Below are positions 26,600 to 39,563 of a DNA stretch of 64,000 bases, piece after piece (position 1 is the first letter of the stretch; every line of letters begins with the position of its first letter). This stretch comes from Varroa destructor (taxonomy: Eukaryota; Arthropoda; Arachnida; Mesostigmata; Varroidae). The notes beneath the pieces were generated by a model. The model searched no databases. It saw nothing but the letters and a program-made list of their open reading frames with translations, and was not told the DNA's origin. Both the position numbers and the translations under genes were made by a program. Location: contig NW_019211456.1 of NCBI RefSeq assembly GCF_002443255.2, positions 23,925,061 to 23,989,060 of the forward strand. The letters run 5' to 3'.

Positions 26600-29500
26600 A
26601 TGCCACGCAGGTCGAAAAAGGCCGCTGAGGATGCGGCCGATGCACCTCCGCCAAGACGGTCTACGCGGACGCGTAAATCAGTTATAGATCCAGACGAGGT
26701 TGAACTTGAGCCGGCGCGAAAGAGGCCGCGCGGAAAGCGTACGTCAGCCACGAAGGTCTCATACGAGGAAGAGGAGAATAGCAATGAACCGTCAAAGGAC
26801 TCGTCAAAGGATGACGAATTCGATCCGAATGATGATGTGGACGACGAAGAAGACAAACCGAAGACACCAGCGAGGGGTCGCGGTCGGGGAAGAAGGCCCG
26901 CCGAACACAAAGACACACCTGCTCCAAAGCCTGCTGGACGAGGACGGGGTCGAAAACGGCTGGCTCCTGCAAATGAAGATGTCAGAGAGCATGACGATGA
27001 ACAAGACGATAACACTGACAAGCACAGTGAAAAGACCCGCGAACACCTGACTGAAGATTCAGATAGCAAGACCTCGAAGAAACAGAAGTTTGAGGATGCT
27101 GACGAAGGGGCGAAGTCGAGCGAGAAAAGAGCGGCGGAAACAAAAGTAACAACAGCAGCAGCATCTGATACCGCTGTGACGATGACGTCTGCTGCTGTAG
27201 CAAAAACGACGGCAGCGGTTACCGAGAAAAAAACGGGAGCTTTGGATAAAACAGAGTTAGAAGAACAAAAGCCTTCATCTGCGGGTAAGTTAACCACGTT
27301 CCGGATTATTGCCAAAATTCAAAAACGGACGTTGAACGACATAATTATATATAAGGCTTATCGATGCCAAGCGGATATCTTGAAACTTCGAAACCCGACT
27401 GTTAACACGCTTATATTATATTTTAGATGATGACAAAAACCACTACAAAATCCCTTATGAGCTTACGCGCAATGATGTAGCTTTGTTGCGAAATTAACCG
27501 ACAATTAGTTAATTGTATTTACTTTATGTTTATGCTTCAATACTTTTCTTTGTAGGAGAGAAAAAAGAGGATGAAGTAGCAGTACTTGAAAAAGTTCGAG
27601 AAGAAAAGCCTACGGAATTGGGTAAGGCAAGCAGTACCGATACACTGAAATTTGAGGAGAAGAAACCCGTTGCCCAGCTTGAGAAGCCCACGACCGAGAT
27701 TACTCCTGCTAAAGAGGATCCTACCACTACTTTAGCAGCAGCGAAAGAAGAGATGAAACCAGAGCTACCTCTTGCAGCTGCACCGATTCCAGTTTCAGAG
27801 CTTGAAGTCCCTAAGGTACGCAAAGATTAACCAAAGGAATGCTTATTCAAGTGATGAGAAATTAGGCCTCAAGTGGTCTTCTACCCAGGTAATGAGCACC
27901 TCATGATCACTGCATGATCCCGTTAAATTGGTCTCTCTATTTATTTCAATTCACATAAGATTCACGTTAACACCTTTGAATAGTTTCCGTTAATATAAGA
28001 GTAACCTTTTATGTCACAATTTCAAGAAACATATTCGATTTATTATCATAATATATTTCACGAGTACACGCTTTTTATAATCAGTAACGAATCATTCTAT
28101 CATAAGTCAATAACTTACAAGTTTAAAACGCTCTCTAAGCTAATTGAGTTCGCTTTGCGTCTGTTTTGTTTTTTAGGAGACAACTGGGTCGGCGCCGACG
28201 ACAGAACCTGGGTCGAAAGAAAAGACCAAAGAGAATGGATTATCGGGCTCAACGGAATTAAAGGAGTCGACAGGTTACGAGCCCAATGCAAAGGCCGATG
28301 CCCCAACGGAGAAGGATCTATCGGTCGCCTCTGTAGTAGCACCGACGGCCTCATCTGGGGCATCTGGGGATGTCGCCAAGGAGACACGGGAGATCCTGGA
28401 GAAAGCGGATGGAGCAGAAGTAATCGCCGTGCAGAAGGCGACGCCGGCAGCGGCCGAGGCGGCCGAGTCCTGTGGGTAGGTAGTCAGAGTAAATCAGTCA
28501 GTCATCCGCCAATGAACTCGTCGGCCAGCAGAATAGATGAGAACGGATAGACCGAGAGAGAGAGAAAGAGATAAAACGAGTGAAAGGGAGAAAGAGGTTA
28601 AACGCAGAGCCCAAGAACACGATGACGATTATAATGATAATATTGATGTCGAATGATGATGTACTACTACGCTAAACTACTACCCAATAAGCAACCACCT
28701 CGACAAAATTACAGACCATAACAGCGGGGGGGGGGAGGGGGGGAGCTTGATCCTCTGTTGGTACATGGTAGCTTGGCCTCCTCTTATGGGTTGAATCTTC
28801 TGTGAGTTATTACGATCAAGGTTATTAATTATTATTAGTTGATAGAGTATGCACTGCGGAAACGGTGCATTTTCTATTGACTAATTAAGGGTGGCAGGTA
28901 GGAGGTTTGGGTTAAGGAAACAAGGGGATCAACCGAATCACGTGTCCTGCAACAAAACCGACTGCAGGTAAAATGGTAATAGGTACGTATTTGTGTTAAC
29001 GTGAAAAGGGCAGAGCCAGAGATGGCAGAGCGCGATAAAAGTGCCCGGGAAAAAGTAACCAACAGGAGTTTGGTGTTAATTCAAGAAGAAGCTGCGTAAA
29101 AATCTATTGAAAAAAAATATTATGATTATAAAACATATTTGGCATGGCGAAGCTGCGCCAGACGCCTGCGTTGACAGGGAATTACTCCTGTCAAGAACAG
29201 CAACAGCAGTAGTAATTTACATTAAGCGCGTTGATTCGTTTATTCATTGATGTGGGAAGGGCAAAGGCGTCCTTAAAGAATAGGGACGAATAAACTAATA
29301 TTATTATCGGGATTCAATGCGGCAAAGCTTCTGTATTGTTCCGGGCACCTTTGAAAATAATTATATTAATAATGATAATAATAATACTGATGAGTATATG
29401 GAGTGCATACGCAGCAATGTAATAAAACTGAAAATCATGAAACGAGTAACAAAATAAACAATACCAACAACATATAGTTGCAGCATAAACACAGCATCAC

Positions 29501-32446
29501 CAACGAATTTAAATTAGCACATTTACAGGTATACACGTCTACAAATAGGTACAAGCAACCACACCCGCCGCGTACGGCTGGTTAACCAAATCTATTTCCC
29601 ACATCCAATACCTGCCAATTCTTAGGGCTTATACGGGATGTGGTACTGTACAAGCTGTGGCGTATCGCCGTTATGTTGTAGAGCGATCGCCGGTTACCAG
29701 TTAGATGAGTGGTGATACCAGCTTCATTATTTGTCATCATCTCATAACAGATACACATATACGAGACGAACCATACACGAATAAGCCACAATAGACAACA
29801 TATACACGGCATTGACAACAGCAAAAACTTGGACAGCAAGAGAAAGGAAACAGGTGATTTAACGAAAGCTAGCAAATGTGTGAAAGGAAACGTAAACACA
29901 GTCGATAAATAGTAGTACATAATATTAATACAGGTTATAGATATCTATCGGAGAAGTGAGTGCACAGAGCGAGTGAGAAGCCATGAAGACAAACGGCTTC
30001 TGTGTAGGGGGAGATGGCGATTACAACGCGAACGAAAAAGTTAAGGCGAGGAATGTCGTCTGTAACAACAAAATAAGTAACAACAACTAAAACCGTCAAA
30101 CGAGCGGATTAGTACGGCAAAAAACTATATTGAGCACATAAAACGGCCTGTGCGACCAAGAGATGGATATATAAATATATATATATATAAATATATATAC
30201 AGTCGTATATAAAAGTAAAGCAAGCGTGACGCAGTAAGCGAACAGAGGGTCATTTAAATAAGAAGGAGAAATAAGATGATAATAATGAAGAAAAACGGAA
30301 ATATGAAAAACGAAGTGAGTGATGGTGAGGAAGATGAAGTAAGATGATGAAAAAATAAACTGGGAAAACGTAAATAAACAAAACGCCGGTGTCCTGATTT
30401 AGGTACCTGTCCTAGGTAGGATCAAAACCCTAGGTGGGCAGGGCAGAAATCGTTGGATGCAGACCGGGACTTGAGGCCAAAAATGTGACTTATTGCGTGG
30501 CCCGGTCACGGGTAAGATTAATAAGGTTATGATAGTGTTTGTTCATTGTGCATCGGCGCAAGGGTTGACGATATAACGTCCGTGGTCTTTGTCGTGGTGG
30601 GATAGCTTCAAGGGTACGACAAGATGATTAGAGATATATTTTTTTTCTGCAAGCGCAGCAGATACGGAAAGTTGTGGTCTGATTTGCCACATTATGTGAG
30701 CTGTTACCTTTTGAAGAAAGCACTCGACAAGGCGTTGAAACGACGCCTCACATTTTATTTAAGATTAGTAGGTAAATATATTTAATCGGTAAAGGCTCGG
30801 AACCATTTATGGTCGGTAAACCGATCCTACATTAAACACTTTGGTGAAGCACAGCTAAGCTACAGGCGGGACGCGTTTTTCTTTTGTCTTTTGGTTTTTG
30901 TCTTTCTTGCTCATGTTTGTCTATCGTGTCACAGTTTCAAAGCAGTTGGTTCGGGCGCAACGCGTCTGCTGCTCAAGCCGGACTCAAATGTCAAGCTGAT
31001 CGGTGCTGTAGAAACGGGATCTTTGGGGGCGCTTACTCATCGGGAGCTCGACGGCCTCTCCTCGCAGGCATATCGCGCCAATGTTGAAGCTTATTTAGCT
31101 ACTCACTGCTGTGCGACAGACGAGGTACCTAATTCTATATTTTATTTCGTCGCGTTTTTCATGCTATTAGACGGAGTATTCTGTGTGGATTCATATAAAC
31201 GTTTAGATGATGCTTAAGTTTTTTGTATGACGGAATTTTAGGGATTTAACGGAAGTTCTTGTTTGACAGCAGTCCTCTCACAGAAATTCTATTGTAACAA
31301 TGCGATCGATGCTGTTTTTTTGTTATAAGTAGTAAATGTAATAAGTAGTAATACATGCGTTTATTTACTTATCAAGTATGGTTGTGAAAGATTTTTTGTG
31401 TTTTATTACTTGTTTTCCATTTGGTGCTGAAACTACTTATTGCGCGGATAGATGCATTCCACCTGTTTATACTGCAGCTATAATTTAGTCGTGACAATAT
31501 TACTATTTTAATAATTTATCGGATGTTTTCGAAGAACAAAAACGTCGATTAAATAAAGTTCTGATGTTTTGTCCGAAGTCTAAACAGGTTTGAAAGCGCT
31601 TTTATATACAGAAATGTTTTTCTGGTTTAATTAGTAATTCTGTATAGCAGTACACATTCGCTAGGGTGCGATTTCTAATATTTATTCATTATTACAGTTT
31701 ATGGTGGCCACCTTGTCTGCGAGGGGCAAGTCATTTACTTTGGTCAACGTACAGATGGAAACGAAAAACCCCTCCGTGGCGGCGCTACTTGTTGGCTGCT
31801 TGATGCGGCAGCTGGACTCGCGACCTCACGCCTTTGTCGTGGCTGGCCATATGCCTCACGTGCAACCAGGGAGCCCAGCTTACGAACTTTTACGAGACGG
31901 CTATTTTGGCAATAGTTCTATTGAAACTCTACTTCGTATGCAAGATATCCGAATGGACGCTGAAGATGAGTGGGATAAGGGTCTCGTCGATTTTCTTTGG
32001 AAAGCCTACCAGCATTCACGACCTTGGATGCGAAGCGTTTACGAAACTGTGCTAGTAAGTGCTGTTGATAAAGGAAAATCTATATACATACAATGTAATT
32101 TACTTCTATTCAGTGAACGGTTTGCAACATCTAAGCAACCTAAAATGTATATTTTTTTAAAGATAATGATCTATTTTTGCTTCCATCACTAGCGAATGTG
32201 AACCTACTGTGTTTCAGTCTAACGAATGGTAATTAAGCGATGCATAATAAATTTTGTACTTTGTTAGTAACTGATAGTTGGCAAATTGGTATGTTTTTCA
32301 AATCACAATTACAGAATAGCGAGACTCCTCTTTCATCAACAGGACGCTCGATGGTGTGGCACTCAACGAAAGGAGTTGGGGTAGTGGCCGTACTCAACCA
32401 CCCAAAGCTTGCCCGAGCAGATCTTGCTATTTATATACGTGACTAA
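26600..32446 (+). CDS. AT-hook protein fused to a catalytically degenerate EEP (CCR4/nocturnin-like) domain
   Basis: Six exons join in matching phase: 26600-27284, 27556-27815, 28177-28475, 30935-31124, 31698-32054 and 32315-32446 (TAA), for 640 residues. Residues 1-130 are charged and disordered with AT-hook-like cores (KRPRGKR 41-47, ARGRGRGRRP 91-100, GRGRGRKR 113-120), implying nuclear, DNA-associated location. Residues about 130-360 are K/E/A/T-rich. From about 363 to the end I read a full EEP fold: LSVASVVAP (motif I), EVIAVQK 396-402 (LQE motif), LVNVQM (NTHL motif), VVAGHMP then PGSPAYELLRDG (GDFN motif and following helix), a TGRSMVWHS strand, and a terminal ARADLAIYIRD (SDH motif). 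In each motif the catalytic residue is replaced. The exon 3 to 4 junction is supported because the EEP pattern runs across it. I do not recognise an orthologue. It could be a pseudoenzyme with a structural or regulatory role. Confidence 0.75.
27427..27497 (+). CDS. Possible alternative terminal exon of the AT-hook/EEP gene
   Basis: After a TTATATTTTAG acceptor (ending 27426), this segment continues the phase left by the first coding exon. It reads 23 residues, beginning DDDKNHYKIPYEL, and ends at TAA 27495-27497. Used in place of the exon at 27556, it would yield an isoform of about 250 residues with the AT-hooks but no EEP-like domain. The polypyrimidine tract is weak and AT-rich, so it may also be chance. 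Confidence 0.3.
28476..30934 (+). other. Large intron of the AT-hook/EEP gene
   Basis: This 2.46-kb intron, the longest in the gene, begins with GTAGGT. An in-frame TAG (28477-28479) sits on the donor itself, so retention of the intron gives an immediate stop. It contains a purine-rich GA tract (about 28551-28605), a near-uninterrupted G run, and AT microsatellites near 30170-30200. I found no exon inside it. Confidence 0.6.
28726..28744 (+). repeat. Poly-G tract
   Basis: Eighteen G residues, interrupted by a single A at 28736, lie within the large intron of the AT-hook/EEP gene. On the transcribed RNA this is compatible with G-quadruplex formation, but such tracts are also prone to sequencing length error. 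Confidence 0.9.
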
Positions 32447-34623
32447 TAATCTCATATGCATTCATAATAATAGCCAAAACTATAGAAAGAAATCTAAGAA
32501 ACAACGAATGCAGGCTCCTAGTTGCGAATTCCGATAATATAGTCTATAAAAATACAGAGAAAAGTGATAATAGGCAATAGTAAACGGGATTAGTAAATGG
32601 AAAACGCTGACGATGGTGAGTCAAACTAATTGTGTAGTACATTCCTGCGCTGAATGAGACCCCACTTGGTGTTTTCTAATAGCGTAAGGTTAAAGCGCTT
32701 TTCTTCCAGTAATAATAATGAGTGAATAGAAGAAAGCTTTCGAATGGCTTTTGCAGCATCAGCATTCGTGCTGGAATTTGTTGTCAGAATGCTCCATTAT
32801 AATTAATTTATTATAATATTAGGTCGTCCCATAAGTTGGCTTCGTAACTGCATTTAACTTTAGGTGAAAACGATTCTTTGCGCAGACTACTTCAGGGAGT
32901 GGTATACTGGCCGTTATTTATTCTTGCTTATCTTTCAGGCAGTTTTCTCTTTTTTAAAAGCAAACATTTTTCATTGTGATCAACTGGTCAATATGGTTTT
33001 TCAAACCCTTTAAAAATACGAAATTTCCCCATTAAGATAGATCTGTAAGGATTGGAAAAGTTGATTAACAGAATGACCAAGGTTGAGGCTATAAGACCTA
33101 TAAAACATTTAAACTCATATTTGATCTGTCCTGAACGTAAGTTGCCCACTTTTATTACCTGTTACCATTTTACAAGAAAGCGGTTGTCCTAGTTCAATTT
33201 GGTTGTGCACACACTCGTGACCCAGGTGTCTGCCCGGTTGACGTGATTGTTGATGGCTAGAGATATCTACTTAGATGTTCCTGTATCTTTTGCAATTTGG
33301 CTAAGCCTTATACGTAGATACCGATCGCGTATAATTAGAATTTCAGCGTCCATTGTAGCCAATTAGTCGACCTGCACATGCGCTGACATAATGCTAGGAT
33401 CGTCACTTCGTATATGAGCGAACCACTGCTTGACCGTTCGATCGGAGCGTTATAGTGTTGGGTCCATATACCCCACAAGCTTCGTCACAGCTCCGGGTCG
33501 CGTTTAGCATTTTCCAAAAACAAAACTTCAAGATCGACTTTCAACATACTTTTGGCATGTCCATTGTGTGGCATGTGACGGCTCGTGCAACTCAACTAAA
33601 GTGTGCAATCGAGTCCAGCATGGCGCCAGAAGAGAGCCGAAAGACCGGCCTACCGTGATAGTGAGTAACCGCTTTTTTTTCGCCCAATTTTGGTTGTGGC
33701 ACTAACATTTGACCGCCTCAAAAAGCCGGAACAAACGACCAAATATATTTGATCAAATTAATTCATAACCAGACGATCCACAGTACATGTACACTTCGGA
33801 TAAATGTAGAAGAAAAACGAAAAGTCAGAAATGCCGAGAAGCAATAGCTGAGTAATGCCTGGACATATGAATCGTGCACACTGCCTCCAGGGGACCCAGA
33901 AGAATTAGTAGTCATAATTTTTGCTTAATGTGTTAGATGCTGCTCATGTCACCGAAAAGATAAAGGAAACCCATATAGCAGCGCTAGGGAATAAAAGCAA
34001 GCTTGTGAGACGATGAGAGATATGCCCTAGCCTATTTCTCGTCGTACACGGCTTTTTATCATGTTAATAAATAATTATTGCCTAGTCAAAGCCAAAAGAC
34101 TTACTGAACGCAATTCAAATTGTCCGGTGGCGAACACCTAGAGATTGTCAATGATAGGTCCTATAACGAAAAGTGCAACTTGGCGAAAAATAACGCAACT
34201 CAGCTGCCAAATCGCATTAAAACGAATGTTTACTGTAAAAAGGCCAGAAGAAAACGCCAGTATAAAGACGAATACGCCAGTCATGAATTTGTATACAAAT
34301 CAACATTATTTATGATCCTGTTGCTTGAGCAGCTGTAAAGATTAGGCAAGTAGTCTGTACAAGCTGACCCTTACTCTCGAGTTGTAGCATTTCATCTGTG
34401 AGCAGATTATAAACAGATCGTGTGGCTGCAAGTAGCCACTCTCTAGGGCAAGTTAGATGATATCGGCTACCTTCATTCAACTAGTTTTCGCATTAACAAT
34501 TTATAATGTCGCTTGAGTATGTGGAGCGACCATTCGCGCTATACAAAGAAGATTATTATTATTTGTAATACTAAGCATTAGAATTTACTTGCTCATGTGC
34601 ACATGTGTACATAAAACTAGCAA
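32447..34623. other. Unassigned 3' flank of the AT-hook/EEP gene
   Basis: I see no supported exon. There is no canonical AATAAA immediately after the stop codon at 32444-32446. Open frames near 33455 and 34120 are short, without family or splice support. Confidence 0.5.
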
Positions 34624-34723
34624 NNNNNNNNNNNNNNNNNNNNNNNNNNNNNNNNNNNNNNNNNNNNNNNNNNNNNNNNNNNNNNNNNNNNNNNNNNNNN
34701 NNNNNNNNNNNNNNNNNNNNNNN
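34624..34723. other. Assembly gap (100 N)
   Basis: Exactly 100 N bases, the conventional placeholder for a gap of unknown size, are followed directly by ATATATA. The missing piece may therefore include a TA microsatellite that broke the assembly. Confidence 0.98.
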
Positions 34724-37700
34724 ATATATAGTCGGTGCTCAATCAAAGCGACTCAGATAAACTCGATTAAATAGCCTTAGCTATCAAAGCCAATTGCGAA
34801 GCATTAAGGCGAGTTATTTTCAAACGGTTATGGACTTACGAAAGCGGCATCATTCTATGTTACATTGGCATGTCACAAATCGACCAAGAGATCGGGAAGA
34901 AATTAAAACCGCTCACAAACGATGTGATATAGTTGCGAGCATTAGCATTTTGCGATAGCACATTTTGCAGCGATAATTGCCGCCATTATTTGAAGCACAC
35001 TTCTGATGCAGTTCTTCCCTGCTTAAGCTAAAAGCGTTGCCGCACGTTAATAATTCTTTTAGAAAGATCTGGAACATTTATTATTTACTGTCCTGACAGA
35101 CATTCACACCGGTCAAACTGATTCGAACGCCCCCAGACAGGCGTACTAAATTGTGAAATAGAACGCGACCGCTGTACATCGTACGATATACTAGCGCGAA
35201 ATATCACTACTAGACTTGCTGAAATTTGGTTACAGCAAGCGATCGCGCCTGCGATTGCATATTATTATATTATTTTTACATATCAGTTGCTTTGTCGGCT
35301 GTTTGAAAATGTTTGCGGGTAGACGTGTAAAGTAGAATAATGGTTTCATAAGGTAAAACCGTTTATCTCGCTCTAGAGTTTCGCAATTGGGTTTGAAAGT
35401 TCAAACGATTAGATTGAATTTATTCGAGTCTCTTGTATTGAGCATCGATTGTATATATGCAGACGTGTGAGATTGTTGTTTGTAACGTAGCATACATTAC
35501 TATCCGTACAATCAGAATTAACCATGTATCGCCTTTCTTACTATAAATGTTAGTTTGGAGTGCCTACTATGCATTGAACGTTGCATTAGTTTAAGCAGAA
35601 AGATGCGTTGGATATTTGTGGGCATCTTAAAAATACGAAGTCCCTCTTGCGGATAGATTAATTGGGTGATTAATCGCAACAGACGAAGATCTGGAGCCCA
35701 AAAATGACACTTTAGAAGAACATCAAGGAAGATGGTTGAAAACAGAGATTACAGAAAGGCTGCCGCATTAATCAAAAAGCGAATTCAATTGTTCCAATGG
35801 GTATTACCCGTTTGTTCTGATGCTGCTTTGTTCGAAGAGATGACTCGTTATCACTATGAATATAACATATTTTGGCATAATAGTACATGTATCGCTGCCC
35901 CAAAAATCTAAACATATTCAAGACACGTTAACACCATTTAGCTGTTTGTTTGACATGGAAGTATCTATATATAAAGATGCCAGCCAATGTTAGTGTACAT
36001 TATACATATGGTGCACAAAAAAGCACAGTGGAATGCTGAGTTTTGTGTAGCTGTGTTTTTATGCTCGCGGACAGAAGGTTGAATAGCGAGTAGAGAAAGA
36101 GGTGCTTAAATCGGAAAATAACGGCGGGAGAGAGAATGTAGTATGATATAAAGATAAGTACTGCAGTAAGCGATATATATATACGAAACATGTCGAAGAA
36201 TCAGATTGTATACATGTTTTATAACGTCTCACGGAGTCCGTTCGTTCCACAGACAAAGAAAAGGGCATTCCTTTGAAAGTTAATCGCATCGATGTATGTA
36301 CGAGATGCAAAGCAAATAAAGACAATTGATGTACTATTAATTTAAAAGTTGTGTAATGACCTCGAAGCATGTTTTACTTTTATTTCCTGTATAATAGCAT
36401 AACCATTTTCGGATCACTTATACTTTGAAACTATACTTTTGCAGAAATAAATTGATGAACATTGACGATACTACCTTCGGTGGCATTAAAATTTCTGCCC
36501 TCGCCAGCGTAGTGTGGCAAATTTTTTTTACGATGTAAAAACCTAGAATATTTGTTTATATTTCATTGATGTTCGCTGACAATATACAAAGAAGTCAGTG
36601 CATATCGGCTGGATTTTTTTAGCGGATTCGCTAGCTTAGCTGTTCAGCCTGAGCTGTTTTCTAGCTTAACATATTTCAGAGCACGGAGGTGCCATCTCTG
36701 TTAAGTGTAGGTATTTCATAGATCATAAGAAATTGAACACTTTCGTTTTTCGGCCTTTAGCACCCGAGTAGTGCTCGTTCAAAACATATGTACACGAAAC
36801 AAAATAGTGCTAGTAAGTAATATTTACAGAGCTATCTGGTTTAAAGGAAGCACTAAAAACTCACGCTCAGCATGAGTTTGATACTTTAATAGGGGTTGCA
36901 GCATTTGGCGAGTGCAATTAATAAACCTGAAAGAGGAACACAGTGAAGAGGATTTTGGTCAGAGCTGGAACCCTTAGGAGAAACCCTGAATGTACAATAG
37001 AATATTATGTATGGTGACTAAACGTAGGCATGGCTATGACATTTCGTTCAAGCCTAGTAATGATACAAATAGTGATGCAATAAAACAATCGTCATTTATA
37101 TTGACTACCATTTTACCCAAAGTAATCCAATTTTTCTACAAATACATGTCCAATCACAAAGATGGCAAAAAAGAAAACAAACAAACAAAAATTATACGGA
37201 CCGCTAAAAAATAAAAAACACGCCAAGAGGGATCGAAATCAGGTATGATTATATATAATTATAATCTGTAAAATAGCTCTCAAATTGATTATGATATATG
37301 AGGAACAAATAAATATAATAGTGAATATATGAAATATTAATCTTGTAAGTCAAAAATATTATTTCTATCATTATTATTGTATTAATGTATCTGATACACT
37401 TGGTCCAGCAAGCATAATATTTATTTACTTAGTTGGCACAAAAATATTTCTCTAGTTCTTACGTGACCTGTTTCATGGTGTTCAAATAAAGGTGATTTTA
37501 AGTTGACATATATTGTATTTCACCGCTTGTAAGTCTGACTCTGCAACAGCGATCGTACCAGGCGCCAGTTTCACCGCTATCTACTATTATTTTCTATATC
37601 GTCATTGTAAATATTTATCGAGTACCTATACTACAGCAGAGGGCGTTTCAGGCCTATGATGTTATATTATATATACATCACAAACATGCTAAATGAATTA

Positions 37701-39348
37701 TATTCATGAAAAGATTTTTTTATGGCGACCGCAAGTAGAAGAAAGTTGTGGCTCGCGGTAGAGTAGGCTATTGTAGATCAGCATGCTTGAGGCTTAGAGT
37801 ATCTATTGTTGCCGTCAGAAGACCATGACGCACCTCTTTCTCTAATCGATAGCTCGCCAGGGCTGTAGCCTTTATAATGGCATCCAATATTAGAAGCCCG
37901 AATGCCGTAAAACGCTAGACAGGACAATTTCGCGTAGCGTGACAAACGATTGAGCATGTTTATTACAAGTGGTCGCCGCTAAACGGTCGTAAGACGTAAA
38001 CATGTTAGTGGACCGCTGCGCAGAATCCAGCGTGTCCTTCGATAATATTGTTCAAGATCTGTTCGGCGGTAAACTACGGGCCGAAGTGATGAATTGTTTG
38101 AGTCTCCCCTGCATAGCACCTCTGGCTTCACAGCGATCTTTAACAATCTAAATAAACGACTATATATTTCAAGCCATCAGAGCTGATAAGTGGTTTCATA
38201 ATGCCATTGTCTCTGCCCTTCCAACCTTGTCTTATCTCTTACTAAGTGGACAGTAATTTGAACAGCTGTACAAAACCAGGTGTTTTTAGCTGGCGTTACA
38301 ATCAAGAAGAAAAATGGCGAATTACTAAGAGTTTGAACACTGTTAATGTTTAGAAGTAAGAGGTAAATGAATCATCAATTTCCAACTAACTATCTAGTTT
38401 TTCAGAGTTTAACGCCAGCGACAAAGCCTAAGCTCGATCAAAATTGTGAAAGCGACTTGACCATTAAACCTCGAGACTAGGCAGCTATGTATTTCTCCGA
38501 TTCCTGTTTGATCCTAAATGTTTGGAGATAAACCCAGACGTAAAACGTAAAATCTACCGTAACCGTACAAAGGCCATGTTTTCCAACAAAGTATGAAGCA
38601 CACCCTGTATTGAACGAATTTCCTTTTTGTTATATGAAATACATTGGTAAACACGCTTCTACATTCCTGCACTAATTTTATGACAGTCTTTCAATATTTA
38701 CTTTAAGAACTGTAGCTCATGTCCAAGAGTTGTTTTTTTTTTCGCTATTCTTGCCGCCGCGTATTACAGTTACGATTAAGTATACAATAACCATTGTTTA
38801 TTTAGAAAAAATATTACACATATATAGATACATACATAAACACGTTTCGTTAAATCGAAAAACGCAAATTGAATTAGGAGTCGACAAATAGGTACAGATC
38901 CTCGACAGTAACACCAAATTTACTATATATTTACATAGTTGTCGGCTACGTTTATCGCCTTTTCCTGTAGAACTAGACGAAATTTTCACAGATATATTTT
39001 CATTGACGTGTGATAAGATCAAGTATAATAGTATTATGGCAATATTCTGACATTGTTCTAAACAAGCATAGGTAGCTGGTCGGTGTTGTGCTATTGTTGT
39101 ATGCTGAGCTTAACTCTGGCTATATAAAACAGGAAGCTCACTTAATGTTCATTCGTATGGATAGGGTTCAATGCAAGTCAGACTACTACTATTGTTTCTT
39201 TACGACTTGCCCATGATGCAGTCTCCCTGTTTCTGTGTACGTTAGTGCTATTCTCTTCATTTGATACTGCCAGCACTATCGTAGTTATTGTATCGTTGTT
39301 TGTGGTACTCGATGTTGATTTTCTTGCCTTTTGCTTGACTGTACACAG

Positions 39349-39563
39349 GCATTACAGAAAAAAATTGCAGGCCAAATGTGTCGAGATAACAATTTGGGAT
39401 AGTGACATGGCGGTTTCATCCGAAGTAGCCATAGCAGTCGCGTTGGTTCGATCCATCGTCTGCATAGCCTCCGCTGTGAGTCTGACGTACCCCATCAGTG
39501 GCATATGCAGCGTGTTCGACTTTATTCACGTTTATCCGGATCAGGACCTTCACTATTTTAGAG
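39349..39563 (+). CDS. Speculative exon encoding a hydrophobic segment
   Basis: A strong acceptor (pyrimidine-rich tract ending CTGTACACAG at 39348) opens a 215-nt stretch that stays open to a donor-like AGAG|GTATGC. The encoded segment contains KCVEITIWDSDM, then a hydrophobic run (AVSSEVAIAVALVRSIVCIA and onward) that could be a membrane helix, then HVYPDQDLHYF. I do not recognise a family and could not link it to neighbouring exons. It may be an isolated exon, a non-coding transcript or chance. Confidence 0.18.

Noticed and set aside
26581..27315. Minus-strand open frame of 244 residues, serine/alanine-rich
   Set aside because: It lies exactly antisense to the AT-hook exon, whose codon composition (charged and proline codons) leaves few stops on the other strand. 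It has no splice or family support.
28011..28550. Plus-strand open frame of 179 residues over the third exon of the AT-hook/EEP gene
   Set aside because: It is the wrong frame. The frame that fits the splice phases from 27815 to 28177 gives the E/K/A/T-rich sequence and the EEP motifs, and ends at the donor near 28475.
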